Below, piece after piece: positions 63,679 through 64,000 of a stretch of DNA of 64,000 nucleotides. The notes under the pieces are model-generated. The model did not search any database and had not been told where the DNA came from. It saw only the letters and a list, made by a program, of their open reading frames with translations. This DNA is from JAABRB01 sp963735025 (lineage in GTDB: Bacteria; Pseudomonadota; Gammaproteobacteria; Burkholderiales; SG8-39), in the NCBI GenBank assembly GCA_963735025.1, contig CAVTJG010000007.1:1-64000 (forward strand), written 5' to 3'. Each line of letters begins with the position of its first letter. Position 1 is the first letter of the stretch. Both the position numbers and the translations under genes were made by a program.

Positions 63679-64000
63679 ATGCTCAAGCGCTTTCTGTTCG
63701 CCCTCGCCGTGGCATTCGCCGCTGCCGGCCCCGCCGCGCACGCGCAGACCTTCACGGAGGGCGTCGACTACACGGTGATGAAGACTCCGCTCGCGACCGA
63801 CAATCCGGCCCGGGTGGAGGTTATCGAGATGTTCTGGTACGGCTGCCCGCATTGCTACGAGCTCGAGCCGCTGATCGAGCGCTGGTCCAAGGCGTTGCCC
63901 AAGGACGTGGAGTTCAGGCTCGTCCCGGCGCCGCTCAACAAGAACTGGGAAATCGCGGCGCGCGTGTACTACACCCTCGAATCCATGGGGCTCGTCGAGA
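63679..64000 (+). CDS. dsbA: Thiol:disulfide interchange protein DsbA, partial (runs off window end)
   Basis: ATG 63679, with AGGAGA as ribosome-binding site. A signal peptide (LKRFLFALAVAFAAAGPAAHA) precedes the thioredoxin-fold domain with MFWYGCPHCYELEP: the active-site CPHC. The window ends after about 107 residues, so the rest is outside. Periplasmic oxidase that forms disulfide bonds. It follows the SPOR protein by 13 bp, likely one operon with argS. Confidence 0.95.
   Translation, partial: MLKRFLFALAVAFAAAGPAAHAQTFTEGVDYTVMKTPLATDNPARVEVIEMFWYGCPHCYELEPLIERWSKALPKDVEFRLVPAPLNKNWEIAARVYYTLESMGLVE

Noticed and set aside
1..64000. CRISPR arrays, tRNA or rRNA genes
   Set aside because: I found no regularly spaced repeats of CRISPR type, no cloverleaf with CCA-like 3' end, and no rRNA conserved segments; the repeat units seen are isolated palindromes.

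Overview
The window looks like a chromosomal segment of a high-GC betaproteobacterium. The supporting core synteny is argS - SPOR-domain protein - dsbA, hemE - priA, and TIGR02449 protein - zapA - 6S RNA. The first ~45 kb is an accessory surface-polysaccharide (O-antigen/exopolysaccharide) locus. The last ~17 kb is ordinary housekeeping chromosome.

Region 1 (1-12.7 kb): the end of a Wzx-type flippase, methyltransferases, nucleotide-sugar epimerases, a broken polysaccharide deacetylase, an asparagine-synthase-like amidotransferase, a GNAT, a WbqC protein, a glycosyltransferase, and an ABC export set of two Wzt-like ATPases with one Wzm-like permease. Region 2 (13-33.4 kb): glycosyltransferases, two more asparagine-synthase paralogues, four copies of one poorly characterised GT-like domain (one fused to a glycosyltransferase), three epimerases resembling Bordetella WbmH/WbmG/WbmF, and a WbpI-like 2-epimerase. 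A decayed IS3-family transposase lies at about 15.9 kb. Together these suggest amidated diacetamido-uronic acids exported as a polymer. Region 3 (33.4-45 kb): ManC-type enzyme on the minus strand, a flippase running into a polymerase-like protein, GT2, acyltransferase, epimerase, methyltransferase, WbpL-like initiating transferase, WbpM-like 4,6-dehydratase and an SGNH-type protein. Region 4 (46-48.5 kb): SxtJ - DUF5989 - carbamoyltransferase.

Region 5 (48.5-64 kb): msbA, btuF, btuB with a clear cobalamin riboswitch, a small minus-strand gene, zapA, 6S RNA, EVE protein, hemE, a DnaA-box cluster, priA, RidA, GNAT, a bactofilin behind a sigma-54-like promoter, argS, SPOR protein and dsbA (cut by the window end).

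Many genes carry single-base frameshifts, at very high density in 2.9-5.2 kb and 33.4-44.8 kb, and also at the ends of conserved genes such as priA. I think most are sequence or assembly indels rather than true decay. Intended ends were reconstructed from overlapping start/stop codons and conserved motifs, so broken-gene coordinates are approximate inside but usually firm at the ends.
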